Shown in pieces: positions 5,198 through 11,787 of a DNA stretch of 11,854 nucleotides. Source of the stretch: Candidatus Woesearchaeota archaeon (GTDB lineage Archaea > Nanobdellota > Nanobdellia > Woesearchaeales > JAFCFN01); NCBI GenBank assembly GCA_017609245.1, contig JAFCEI010000013.1, forward strand, positions 1 to 11,854, given 5' to 3'. Numbering within the stretch: position 1 is the first letter of the stretch; each line of letters starts with the position of its first letter. The notes beneath the pieces were generated by a model. It had not been told where the DNA came from, ran no database searches, and saw only the letters and a program-made list of their open reading frames with translations. The position numbers and the translations under genes are program-made.

Positions 5198-6025
5198 CTA
5201 TAAATTGTCAAGCGGACTTTTAACTTTTTTCAATTCCTTCTTGCTGACTTGCGTGTAGAACTGGGTTGTTTGCAAGTTTGAGTGCGCCAACAGCTCCTGG
5301 ATCTTTCGAATATCAACCCCTGCTTCTAAAAGATGAGTAGCAAAGCTGTGTCTTAACAAGTGGCAATACACTTTTTTCTTAATCCCTGATTTTTTAGCTA
5401 ATCTACGCACAATATATTGTATTCTTCTCGCAGATATTGGCTTACCTTCAACATTAAATATGTACTCTGACTTATGGTTTGCCAAATACTTTTTTAGATC
5501 ATTGGTCAGTTTGTCTGACAATATGAAAAACCTGTCTTTTCCGCCTTTTCCATGCTTTAAAAGCCCTGTTTTATCTGGGATATTAAGGTCATTTTGCCTT
5601 AAACTAGCACATTCACTGACCCTCAACCCGGCAGAATACATAAACTCAACCAATAACTTATCTCTAAGATTATCACCTGCACTTTCAATTAATCTTTTGA
5701 TCTCTTTCTTTGACAATACATCAGGCAATTTTCTCTGTTTTTTAGGTGTTTTAATATCATTTGTTATGCCTTTTTTTAGAATACTATCATAAAAAAATCT
5801 AAGTGCAGATCTAGCCAAAGCAACTGATGCAGCATCATTGCCTTTATCACTCAAAAGGCTGGCCAAATACTGCTTTATGTCATTTTCTTCAACCAGCTCA
5901 GCATCTTTGTTAATATAATCCAGAAAACCAACATTATAGAAAGAGTACATCTTAATAGTCTGTTTGCTCTTCCCCTGAAGCCTAAGTTCAGTCTCAATAC
6001 GTTGAATTACCTCTTTTTTGTCCAT
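5198..6025 (-). CDS. xerA: Tyrosine recombinase XerA
   Basis: Archaeal XerA resolves chromosome dimers by site-specific recombination at dif. The 275-residue protein has the N-terminal SAM-like core-binding domain (about 1-88) and the catalytic domain (about 100-270). All catalytic residues are visible: Arg135 in SAGLRVSE, Lys160 in HGKGGKDR, His222 and Arg225 in CHLLRHSFATHLLEAG, His248 in LLAHSN and the nucleophile Tyr257 in TTQFYTQV. Length and sequence fit single-copy archaeal XerA rather than an integrase of a mobile element, and no att sites or phage genes are seen. A 20-bp inverted repeat lies in its promoter region. It converges on the winged-helix genes. Confidence 0.94.
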   Translation of the reverse strand: MDKKEVIQRIETELRLQGKSKQTIKMYSFYNVGFLDYINKDAELVEENDIKQYLASLLSDKGNDAASVALARSALRFFYDSILKKGITNDIKTPKKQRKLPDVLSKKEIKRLIESAGDNLRDKLLVEFMYSAGLRVSECASLRQNDLNIPDKTGLLKHGKGGKDRFFILSDKLTNDLKKYLANHKSEYIFNVEGKPISARRIQYIVRRLAKKSGIKKKVYCHLLRHSFATHLLEAGVDIRKIQELLAHSNLQTTQFYTQVSKKELKKVKSPLDNL

Positions 6026-6055
6026 TTTTACTTACTTTCTTACGTAATACTTATG

Positions 6056-6075
6056 CGTATAATACTCATTATACG
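6056..6075. repeat. 20-bp inverted repeat upstream of xerA: candidate dif site or operator
   Basis: CGTATAAT (6056-6063) and ATTATACG (6068-6075) are perfect inverted arms around ACTC. The arms, ending in TATAAT and ATTATA around a short centre, look like the two binding arms of a Xer recombination site. It also sits between a TATA-like box (6082-6089, minus strand) and the xerA start, so it could equally be an operator. Confidence 0.55.
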
Positions 6076-6081
6076 AACTCA

Positions 6082-6089
6082 TATAAATA
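6082..6089 (-). promoter_or_regulatory. TATA-like box upstream of xerA
   Basis: On the minus strand this reads TATTTATA. A start about 26 bases downstream gives a leader of roughly 34 bases and places the 20-bp inverted repeat across the initiation region. A closer alternative is GTATTATA at 6058-6065, inside the inverted repeat. Confidence 0.4.
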
Positions 6090-6131
6090 ATTTACTAAGA
6101 ACAAAAGTTTTAAGCAATGATTGAAGTGTGT

Positions 6132-6869
6132 TTAGTCTTCATCAAAGCCATTTTTTACTATTTTTTCTAATGTATCTACAACTTCTTTGCTGTGCGGGCC
6201 TTTTGCTTTAAATTCCAACTCACTTCCTTGCTTGGCCTGTAAAGTTAACATGGACATTACTGATGTAGCATCAACATATGGTTTGTTGTTTTCAAGCTCT
6301 TTAGCAATATAATTGCCATTAAAATTACTATGGCTTATATACACCTCAGTATCAGCAAATTTGTTTGCTTCTTCTGCAACCAATGCAGCTGTTCTTGCAT
6401 GTAACCCCAATTTATTGTTGATTATGGCTTTTTTTGTATAATAGCCATTCTCACAGATATATTTTACCTTTCCTTGCAGGTTTTTGCTTAATTCTCTAGC
6501 CAGTTGAGCATAATCATCTCCTTTTACATGAAAATGCAGTTTTTCTCCTTTTTTAAGGTCACCTAAAAGTTTTTTTGCCTCATCCTCATCAGTTGAGTGG
6601 ACTTCAAAATAGAATGTTTTGTTATTTTCTCCGCTCCTATAACCAACCAAAACACTACAATCATAACCTTTTGTTGTTTTTTTTATGTTCAGATACTCAT
6701 CAATATGATTTTTGTCGATAGACCCAACATGATTAAAATTTTCCTTAATGTGTGACATGATCAGTTTCCTGTCTTCATCACGCTTTAATTCCAATATTTT
6801 TGGAGTTTTATCTATCTCTTTCCCCTGTTTTTTAAGGATTTCAGCGTACTTTTTATGTAGTTTGTCCAT
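6132..6869 (-). CDS. HPr-domain protein with an HPr-like N-terminal half
   Basis: The C-terminal part (about residues 145-245) is a phosphocarrier HPr domain: GLHARTAALVAEEANKF carries the phosphorylatable His157 (LHAR), and VDATSVMSMLTLQAKQG matches the region around HPr Ser46 (here Ser203), followed by ELEFKAKG and the last helix. HPr normally shuttles phosphate in the sugar phosphotransferase system, which most archaea lack. Two features are odd: the usual Pro after HAR is Thr160, and about 15 extra residues lie between the active His and the Ser46 region. The N-terminal half has no known domain, but KKGEKLHFHVKGDDYAQLARELSKNL (about 106-131, internal segment) mirrors QGSELEFKAKG plus helix of the HPr domain, suggesting a degenerate duplicate without the His. 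No EI, EII or HPr kinase gene is nearby, so its phosphodonor is unknown. Confidence 0.85.
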   Translation of the reverse strand: MDKLHKKYAEILKKQGKEIDKTPKILELKRDEDRKLIMSHIKENFNHVGSIDKNHIDEYLNIKKTTKGYDCSVLVGYRSGENNKTFYFEVHSTDEDEAKKLLGDLKKGEKLHFHVKGDDYAQLARELSKNLQGKVKYICENGYYTKKAIINNKLGLHARTAALVAEEANKFADTEVYISHSNFNGNYIAKELENNKPYVDATSVMSMLTLQAKQGSELEFKAKGPHSKEVVDTLEKIVKNGFDED

Positions 6870-6903
6870 TTTTGCCTGTTTATTTGATAATTCTAAGAAC
6901 TAT

Positions 6904-6932
6904 GATATATGGAGAATGCAGCACTTTATAAA
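6904..6932 (-). promoter_or_regulatory. Possible TATA boxes of the HPr-domain gene
   Basis: Two minus-strand TATA-like sequences lie upstream of the ATG at 6869: CATATATC (around 6904-6911) and TTTATAAA (6925-6932). They would give leaders of about 13 and 33 bases. Which one is used cannot be told from sequence. Confidence 0.35.
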
Positions 6933-6968
6933 TCTTTCGGTCAGTACTACTGAGTAGAGGTTACAGAA

Positions 6969-7676
6969 TTAGCCTAGATAGCTCAGTTTCTTCTTTTCCT
7001 GCTCCTTTCCAACTGCTTTTACCCTTTCAAGCATGTTTTTGATCTTCTCTTCAAACTCTGCAGCTGTTTTAATAAGCGGTTTATAGTCTACCTTTAACCC
7101 TAAGTAAGAGTCTAATGCCTTGATTATGTTTGCAGCTGCTTTTGAATCAGGCAATGAAGTATGAGTTTCAGCCAAGATACATGAGAAAGGAGTCTTGATC
7201 TTCTTTAACAGCAAAGCACCTGTGACACCAATTATTATGCCTTCTCCTAGTGGCTCCAGGTCACATTTTTTAAGAGCAGCATTTTTCTTTTTATCACTTG
7301 AGTAATAGAATGTTCTTGATTTTCCCATCTCTGTTGAGCCAACACCTTCAAGACTTATGATTTCTTTGGCTTCTAGCTCTACAGCAAGTTTTTCAAGCGT
7401 GTCAGCTATATCCCACTCTAATCCAGCTGGAGATGTGATTGCATGAAGAATGACCAGATTATATTGCTTGTTATAATAGACGCCTAACGGCTGCACAACC
7501 TTGTCACCATGGATAGCTGCCATCGCAGGCAAGCTTTTTGACTTGACCCTTCCGATCAGCTCTGTCTTCAGATGATTTATCAAGAATTCAGTTGCAATAG
7601 TTCCTACTAGCCCAAAACCAGGAAACCCTTCTATTATCACCACTTTTTTAGGCTTTTTGTAAAGCTTTAATTCCAT
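6969..7676 (-). CDS. PAC2-family protein (COG2047, proteasome assembly chaperone-like)
   Basis: The 235-residue protein has the PAC2 fold signatures: VVIIEGFPGFGLVGTIATEFL near the N-terminus (glycine-rich turn at about 17-25), a central Val/Ile-rich strand with SLEGVGSTEMG, and GIIIGVTGALLLKK. The C-terminus (about 205-235) is a charged helix. Eukaryotic PAC2 is a chaperone for 20S proteasome assembly; archaeal members form oligomers and are proposed to have a related role, but their function is not settled. COG2047 genes are known to neighbour L44e, S27e, aIF2-alpha and GINS genes in other archaea, and both L44e and GINS are in this window. The ATG at 7676 has a TATA box 28 bases upstream. 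Confidence 0.9.
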   Translation of the reverse strand: MELKLYKKPKKVVIIEGFPGFGLVGTIATEFLINHLKTELIGRVKSKSLPAMAAIHGDKVVQPLGVYYNKQYNLVILHAITSPAGLEWDIADTLEKLAVELEAKEIISLEGVGSTEMGKSRTFYYSSDKKKNAALKKCDLEPLGEGIIIGVTGALLLKKIKTPFSCILAETHTSLPDSKAAANIIKALDSYLGLKVDYKPLIKTAAEFEEKIKNMLERVKAVGKEQEKKKLSYLG

Positions 7677-7700
7677 ATTAGGTTAAATTGGGATGATTGA

Positions 7701-7708
7701 TATATAAA
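7701..7708 (-). promoter_or_regulatory. TATA box of the PAC2-family gene
   Basis: The minus strand reads TTTATATA, centred about 28 bases before the ATG at 7676. This predicts a leaderless or nearly leaderless transcript. Confidence 0.55.
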
Positions 7709-7735
7709 CCTTTTGTTTCATCGTCGAGGAATAAA

Positions 7736-8404
7736 CTATTTCTTAAGTTTATAACCTCTTAAATCCTCATATAGCGGCGCCCACAACATTCCAAATACTA
7801 GTGCCCATAAGATCTCTTCAAGAGGGACGCCAAGCACAAAAGGCAACCTTAAAACTGATAAATTCCAGGTATTAATTATCCAATCAGAAAATGCAAAGTC
7901 AATTATCCTTAGCGATAGAAAATATACAATTAAAAATAGAACTCCCCCGATTAGTGATTCTCCGACAAGATCTTTTCTAGATATCCAGATAACCGTAGCA
8001 CCAATAAACATAGAAACTATTGACGTATAAATTAAATCCATTCTGAAAACAATGCTTAAAAATATTAACGACAAAAGACCGATGCTTATCAGCCAAAAAT
8101 AATGGCTGAATTTTACCTCACGCCTTTCCCTCTTTTTAACCAAATAGTTCTTGGCAAAAACTTCATACAAAACCCCGGCAGTTCCTCCAAGAAAAAAAGC
8201 AAATACAAAACTTTCAATACCTGGAACAAAATTAAAAAGTGTTTTTGGATTCCAATAATAAGGTATAAAAATAATATCTGATATTCCAAACGGCATCGCT
8301 ACCAAACTTCCATACAATATTTCTTTTTTCAAATCTTTTCTGATAAGAAATAAGGCAAGCCAAACAATTCCAAAAATAGCAACCCATATAGAGTAAATAT
8401 ACAT
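7736..8404 (-). CDS. Two-repeat membrane protein resembling lycopene cyclase (CarR-type) domains
   Basis: A 222-residue integral membrane protein with about six to seven helices. It consists of two related halves. RKDLKKEILYG (about residue 22) matches RKDLVGESLIG (about 143). PGIESFVFAFF...LYE (about 61-81) matches VPLEEILWALV...LYE (about 193-213). Paired three-helix units with a Pro-x-Glu-Glu motif are the hallmark of the archaeal/fungal heterodimer-type lycopene cyclase domain (CrtYcd/CarR), so that family is my best guess. No carotenoid gene is nearby and the first copy reads GIES instead of PxEE, so a cyclase activity should not be assumed. I start at ATG 8404; a TTG codon just before it is also open, but the TATA box sits 26-27 bases from the ATG. 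Confidence 0.68.
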   Translation of the reverse strand: MYIYSIWVAIFGIVWLALFLIRKDLKKEILYGSLVAMPFGISDIIFIPYYWNPKTLFNFVPGIESFVFAFFLGGTAGVLYEVFAKNYLVKKRERREVKFSHYFWLISIGLLSLIFLSIVFRMDLIYTSIVSMFIGATVIWISRKDLVGESLIGGVLFLIVYFLSLRIIDFAFSDWIINTWNLSVLRLPFVLGVPLEEILWALVFGMLWAPLYEDLRGYKLKK

Positions 8405-8426
8405 CAATAAAAATTTAGAACAGAAC

Positions 8427-8434
8427 TATATAAA
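8427..8434 (-). promoter_or_regulatory. TATA box of the two-repeat membrane protein gene (divergent promoter)
   Basis: The minus strand reads TTTATATA, 26-27 bases before the ATG at 8404. It shares a gap of about 75 bases with the divergent promoter of the Mth938-domain gene. Confidence 0.55.
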
Positions 8435-8446
8435 TTTTTTCAAAAA

Positions 8447-8454
8447 TTATTTAA
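8447..8454 (+). promoter_or_regulatory. TATA-like box of the Mth938-domain gene
   Basis: TTATTTAA is centred about 29 bases before the ATG at 8480, which gives a leader of only a few bases. The two divergent TATA boxes are about 20 bases apart, so the genes could be co-regulated or compete. Confidence 0.5.
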
Positions 8455-8479
8455 ACCCCAAAACCCTAATTTATCTAAG

Positions 8480-8815
8480 ATGGTGCATATAGATAAATAC
8501 CAGTTTGGATTCTTTGTTGTCGACGGTAAAGAGTATGACCATGACATCAGAATCGTCGACGATATGATAGAAAGATGGGATGACCATGGCCTGGAATGGT
8601 CTGATGTCGAGCCTGCAGTAAAGGCAAACCCAAAAATCATAATTATCGGCACTGGCTCGTCAGGAGTTGTGCAGGTTACCGACGACATAAAGCAGAAAAT
8701 TGAGCAAAAAGGAATCAAGCTTATCGTCGAGAAAACCGCAGAAGCATGCAGAATCTATAATGATCTAAGGAAAAAAGAAGAAAAAGTTGCAGCAGTGCTG
8801 CATTCGACGTGTTGA
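8480..8815 (+). CDS. Mth938-domain (DUF498) protein
   Basis: A 111-residue protein that spans the whole Mth938 fold found in archaeal MTH938, human AAMDC and the complex I assembly factor NDUFAF3. The family signature PKIIIIGTGSSGVVQVTDDI is at about residues 51-70, with the glycine turn GTGSSG at 57-62, followed by GIKLIVEKTAEACRIYNDLRKKEEKVAAVLHSTC, the conserved end with its terminal His-Ser-Thr-Cys. Biochemical role in archaea is unknown. Its stop is one base from the stop of the convergent helical-protein gene (8816 is the only base between), so the two transcripts must overlap. The N-terminus has an unusual density of Asp. Confidence 0.88.
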   Translation: MVHIDKYQFGFFVVDGKEYDHDIRIVDDMIERWDDHGLEWSDVEPAVKANPKIIIIGTGSSGVVQVTDDIKQKIEQKGIKLIVEKTAEACRIYNDLRKKEEKVAAVLHSTC

Positions 8816-8816
8816 A

Positions 8817-9590
8817 CTATCTTGTATTTCCAGCCATCCTGAATGCCGGAATCTCTGACCTCTCTGCTATCTCACTCCCTTCTTTCTGGATGACATTTTT
8901 TATGCCGATTACCTTGTCTTCGGAAAATCCCTGGCTTTTTAGCTCTTCAAGCCTCTTTTCCATCTCTATAAATAGAGTTACACAATTAGATAGAACAGCA
9001 TTCAGAAGTTTCATCTCTTTGATAACAGCGTCGGAAAAATCCTTAATACTTCCTTCAAACTTATCTTTCTTGATCTCTTTCATCATCTTTTTTTGAACCT
9101 TGACCTGTTCTGCTGCCTGTCTTCTCCACAGTTGTATCTCGTCAAGCCTTGCTTTTACCCTCTTTGGAGATATAAGCTTTAATTTCAACGCAAGAGACGC
9201 GCTTTCTCTCCCCAATGCCCGTCTTGCAAGGTCAAACTCATGCCTTGTCAGTTCTTTTATTGTTTTTCTGGCGCTGATAAACTCAGTTGGTGCCTCAACC
9301 TTTTTTTTCAGAAGAAGGTCACCGACATCATTGCACCTCTCGATCATCCTCATCTCAGCAACCTGGGTGCTGTATGCGATCTTGTTTAGTTTTTTGATGA
9401 AATTTGACATCTCTTTGTTGACTTTTTTTTCGTCAGCAATCCTGGTTGCTTCTTCAATCTTAGCCAACGCTTTTTCACCATCTTCAGCATCTCTTCTGAT
9501 TTCTCTAAGCCTGTGTCTTTCAGACCCAATCTTGTATTGAAAAGGCATACTCCCTGTGCCTTTCATAATATCTTTCAAATCATTCACCAT
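8817..9590 (-). CDS. Helical/coiled-coil protein, second gene of a two-gene operon
   Basis: I do not recognise this 257-residue protein. It is almost entirely charged helix (rich in Lys, Glu, Arg and Leu) with no membrane segment, signal peptide or catalytic motif. Helical stretches lie at about 22-60, 60-90, 105-125, 137-175 and 180-250, and the C-terminus is EIPAFRMAGNTR. It starts 14 bases after the stop of the 602-residue gene. The ribosome site AAGGAGATC (minus strand, 9596-9604) lies immediately after that stop, about five bases from the ATG. This is one of the few strong Shine-Dalgarno sites in the window and shows translation from a shared mRNA. It is probably a soluble partner of the upstream membrane-anchored coiled-coil protein. 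Confidence 0.8.
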   Translation of the reverse strand: MVNDLKDIMKGTGSMPFQYKIGSERHRLREIRRDAEDGEKALAKIEEATRIADEKKVNKEMSNFIKKLNKIAYSTQVAEMRMIERCNDVGDLLLKKKVEAPTEFISARKTIKELTRHEFDLARRALGRESASLALKLKLISPKRVKARLDEIQLWRRQAAEQVKVQKKMMKEIKKDKFEGSIKDFSDAVIKEMKLLNAVLSNCVTLFIEMEKRLEELKSQGFSEDKVIGIKNVIQKEGSEIAERSEIPAFRMAGNTR

Positions 9591-9595
9591 TTTTT

Positions 9596-9604
9596 GATCT
9601 CCTT
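9596..9604 (-). promoter_or_regulatory. Shine-Dalgarno site linking the two operon genes
   Basis: The minus strand reads AAGGAGATC just after the TAA of the 602-residue gene and about five bases before the next ATG. It fixes the start at 9590 and supports co-transcription. Confidence 0.7.
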
Positions 9605-11413
9605 TTATTTGAATTTAAATTCTAATTGTTCTGGTTGTTTGCTTTTTTTCAGCCTGTAAACCTGCTCTTTAATCCACTCAACTCTAGCTTCAATATTTAA
9701 TTGATCATTATACCTTCTTATTTGCTCTATCTTTTCTGTCAGGTCTTTGTTCCATTTTTTCATTGTCTCAAACCTGCTCATCAGCTCATTTATCCTATGG
9801 TTTGCTCCCTCGACCAATTCCTTGGATTTTTCAACATCTTCTTTGATTGCCCTGTTTATGTGGCCCTTTATATCGTTGAAGATTGCCTTTATATCATGAT
9901 ATTTTTTTACTCTTCTGGCAGAGAGTTTGTCCTCTAAAACCCAGTTGACATATCTTATATAGCTCTCTCTTTTATCGATAAGGTCTTTTATCTGGTTTGT
10001 AACTTGTTTTAGCCTTGTCTTTTCTCCTTCACTCATGCCGATCTTACCATAAGAAACGCGCGGTTTTTTAGATGCTTCAAATATTGAAAAAGAGGCCTCT
10101 AATCTATCGATCAGTTCTTTTTCTCTTAAGCTGATGCCTGCAAGCTCTTTTCGGATCTTGTCTCTTCTCTTGGCAGCCTCTTCCTGCACAGCTCCCTTAA
10201 AAGCTCCTCCAATAGCCCCTTTTTCCTTTTCTTTTTTCTCAAACTCTTTTATCCTGTCTATAACCTTGTTCAATCCCTGCTTGTATGCAAATGATTTTAA
10301 GCCAACAACATTTTTCAGATACTCTCTTATATTGGCCAGCAGATTATAGACTCCTGACATGATGTCAATCTCCTTGACCAATAGTTCTGCTACTTTTTTT
10401 AATCCCTCGTCGACCTTTTTCTCTTCTTTAACCACTTCTTCTACTTGAGCTTCAACACCTTTTTTGGTCTCAGGCTTTTTCTTCTCTTCAGCTTTTTCAG
10501 GGACTTTTTCGCCTTTTTCTCTAAGGACAACGGTTAAGTCCTTTGTCTCATCATAGCCAAGAACAAAATAGGTCGTATAATATTCTTTTCCCTCTGAAAA
10601 CAGCTTATACCACTTATAATCAGGATGCTTCACTATTATCCTTAAGTTCCCTGATGGAACACCTCTAAAATTAGCTTTTCCTTTGCTGTCTGTTATCTGT
10701 TTATAATAAGGTCCTCTTCTTCTCCAGAATATTTGCCCTCTTGGCCAACCGCTTTTCACGCCAGTTATGATCACTTCTGCTCCCTTCACAACTTCGCCAG
10801 CAGCATGTTTTACAGTAACATTTATTTTTCCAGGTTTTGAATAATCAAGCATGGCCTTGCCTTTTTCAGCTCCTTTTGGAGCAGATTTACCTTTTCCAGC
10901 AGGCACGATCGGGGGCATCTTACCTAAAAATTTGAACAATATCCAGCCAAAAAGCAATATTCCAAGCACATTTAAAACAGGATTAAGAGCTTCAATTATC
11001 CTCTGGATACCAATTACCCCCAGTGCAGGCACACTAGGAAATACATTTCCTAAAACAAGCAGAATAAAAAATGCAGCAACAAGATATTTCCACCAGTCTT
11101 TTGTAAAAAGTCCTTTTGCACCAAGAAACTTTGCTAACCCGTATGTCAAAACACCCAACAACAAGAGCATAAAAAACGGAGCAATGTTTCCCAAAGAATT
11201 CATGATTCTTATGCCTCTAAAACCCTCAAACCCTGCCAATCCAATTGCAAGGATAAATCCAATGATCACTCCTAGCCTGCCTGCGTCTTCTCTTAATGCA
11301 GTGTTTTTCAGAGCAAGCTTGGTAACAATGCCAAATAGTGCAAAATAAAGTAGAAAATTAATAACAGGTCCGTAATCTGTAGATAAACTCTGAATTAATT
11401 GAGGCAACACCAT
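9605..11413 (-). CDS. Membrane-anchored protein with a carboxypeptidase-regulatory-like beta domain and a long coiled-coil region
   Basis: A 602-residue protein of unknown function. Five membrane helices are predicted at about 15-34, 47-65, 77-97, 109-126 and 145-163. A basic linker (KGKSAPKGAEKGK) leads to a beta-sandwich domain at about 195-300 with the CarboxypepD_reg pattern: INVTVKHAAGEVVKGAEVII, then TDSKGKANFRGVPSGNLRIIVKHPDY. A Lys/Glu/Pro-rich stretch (300-340) precedes about 250 residues of charged helix ending QLEFKFK. Positive charges after helices 1, 3 and 5 put the N-terminus outside and the beta domain plus coiled coil in the cytoplasm. That is unusual, since such beta domains are mostly extracellular. 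It is the first gene of an operon with the helical protein at 8817-9590. A cytoplasmic scaffold at the membrane is a reasonable inference. Confidence 0.78.
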   Translation of the reverse strand: MVLPQLIQSLSTDYGPVINFLLYFALFGIVTKLALKNTALREDAGRLGVIIGFILAIGLAGFEGFRGIRIMNSLGNIAPFFMLLLLGVLTYGLAKFLGAKGLFTKDWWKYLVAAFFILLVLGNVFPSVPALGVIGIQRIIEALNPVLNVLGILLFGWILFKFLGKMPPIVPAGKGKSAPKGAEKGKAMLDYSKPGKINVTVKHAAGEVVKGAEVIITGVKSGWPRGQIFWRRRGPYYKQITDSKGKANFRGVPSGNLRIIVKHPDYKWYKLFSEGKEYYTTYFVLGYDETKDLTVVLREKGEKVPEKAEEKKKPETKKGVEAQVEEVVKEEKKVDEGLKKVAELLVKEIDIMSGVYNLLANIREYLKNVVGLKSFAYKQGLNKVIDRIKEFEKKEKEKGAIGGAFKGAVQEEAAKRRDKIRKELAGISLREKELIDRLEASFSIFEASKKPRVSYGKIGMSEGEKTRLKQVTNQIKDLIDKRESYIRYVNWVLEDKLSARRVKKYHDIKAIFNDIKGHINRAIKEDVEKSKELVEGANHRINELMSRFETMKKWNKDLTEKIEQIRRYNDQLNIEARVEWIKEQVYRLKKSKQPEQLEFKFK

Positions 11414-11423
11414 CTTTTTTCAC

Positions 11424-11473
11424 TATTCATATATAAACAATATATACTTATCTATTATATATTCATATATAAA
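11424..11473. repeat. 14-bp direct repeat in the promoter region of the 602-residue gene
   Basis: TATTCATATATAAA occurs at 11424-11437 and again at 11460-11473, 36 bases apart. Both contain a TATA-like core on the minus strand (TTTATATA). The AT-rich setting raises the chance of coincidence, but 14 identical bases are more than expected. Confidence 0.55.
11439..11447 (-). promoter_or_regulatory. Likely TATA box of the 602-residue gene
   Basis: The minus strand reads GTATATATT, centred about 29 bases before the ATG at 11413. Two more TATA-like sequences lie in the flanking 14-bp repeats, so the exact element is uncertain. Confidence 0.4.
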
Positions 11474-11487
11474 TGTTCTGATAGAAT

Positions 11488-11754
11488 CTATAGAATTTGA
11501 ACCTTTGTTCCTAGAGCTTGTCCAGGCAAACCTTTTTCAAAAATAACTCTTACACAGCCTTTATTTCCGTGAACAGAAGCAATTTTTCCTTTTATCTCAA
11601 TCTTATTCTTACCTTTAGGGTTTTTCCACGTAACATCTTTGCCAACTAATGCCTCAGCTTTGTCTTTAGCAGAAACCCCTTCTGGCTTTATGATGAGGTG
11701 TGTAAATTTTTGGCTGTGCCTGCTTCTTCTGAAATTAACTATTGCTCCGTTCAT
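11488..11754 (-). CDS. rpl35ae: Large-subunit ribosomal protein eL33 (L35Ae)
   Basis: An 88-residue protein spanning the full L35Ae family. MNGAIVNFRRSRHSQ is the conserved N-terminus. The middle has AEALVGKDVTWKNPKGKNKIEIKGKI. The end carries the diagnostic VHGNKGCVRVIFEKGLPGQALGTKVQIL, containing HGNKG and KGLPGQALG. It is a peripheral protein of the large subunit, universal in eukaryotes and patchy in archaea. The ATG at 11754 has a TATA-like box 29 bases upstream. The downstream operon on the same strand has its own promoter. Confidence 0.94.
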   Translation of the reverse strand: MNGAIVNFRRSRHSQKFTHLIIKPEGVSAKDKAEALVGKDVTWKNPKGKNKIEIKGKIASVHGNKGCVRVIFEKGLPGQALGTKVQIL

Positions 11755-11779
11755 ATTACTAATAAAGAAATCAGCTTCA

Positions 11780-11787
11780 TTTAAAAA
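11780..11787 (-). promoter_or_regulatory. TATA-like promoter of rpl35ae
   Basis: The minus strand reads TTTTTAAA, centred about 29 bases before the ATG at 11754. The remaining bases to the window end are very AT-rich and show no gene. Confidence 0.5.

Noticed and set aside
5198..6025. Integrase of a mobile element
   Set aside because: The protein fits single-copy archaeal XerA, neighbours are housekeeping genes, and no att repeats, tRNA gene or other mobile-element genes are visible.
8404..8407. TTG at 8407 as start of the two-repeat membrane protein
   Set aside because: The adjacent ATG at 8404 is a better codon and has the TATA box at the standard 26-27-base distance.
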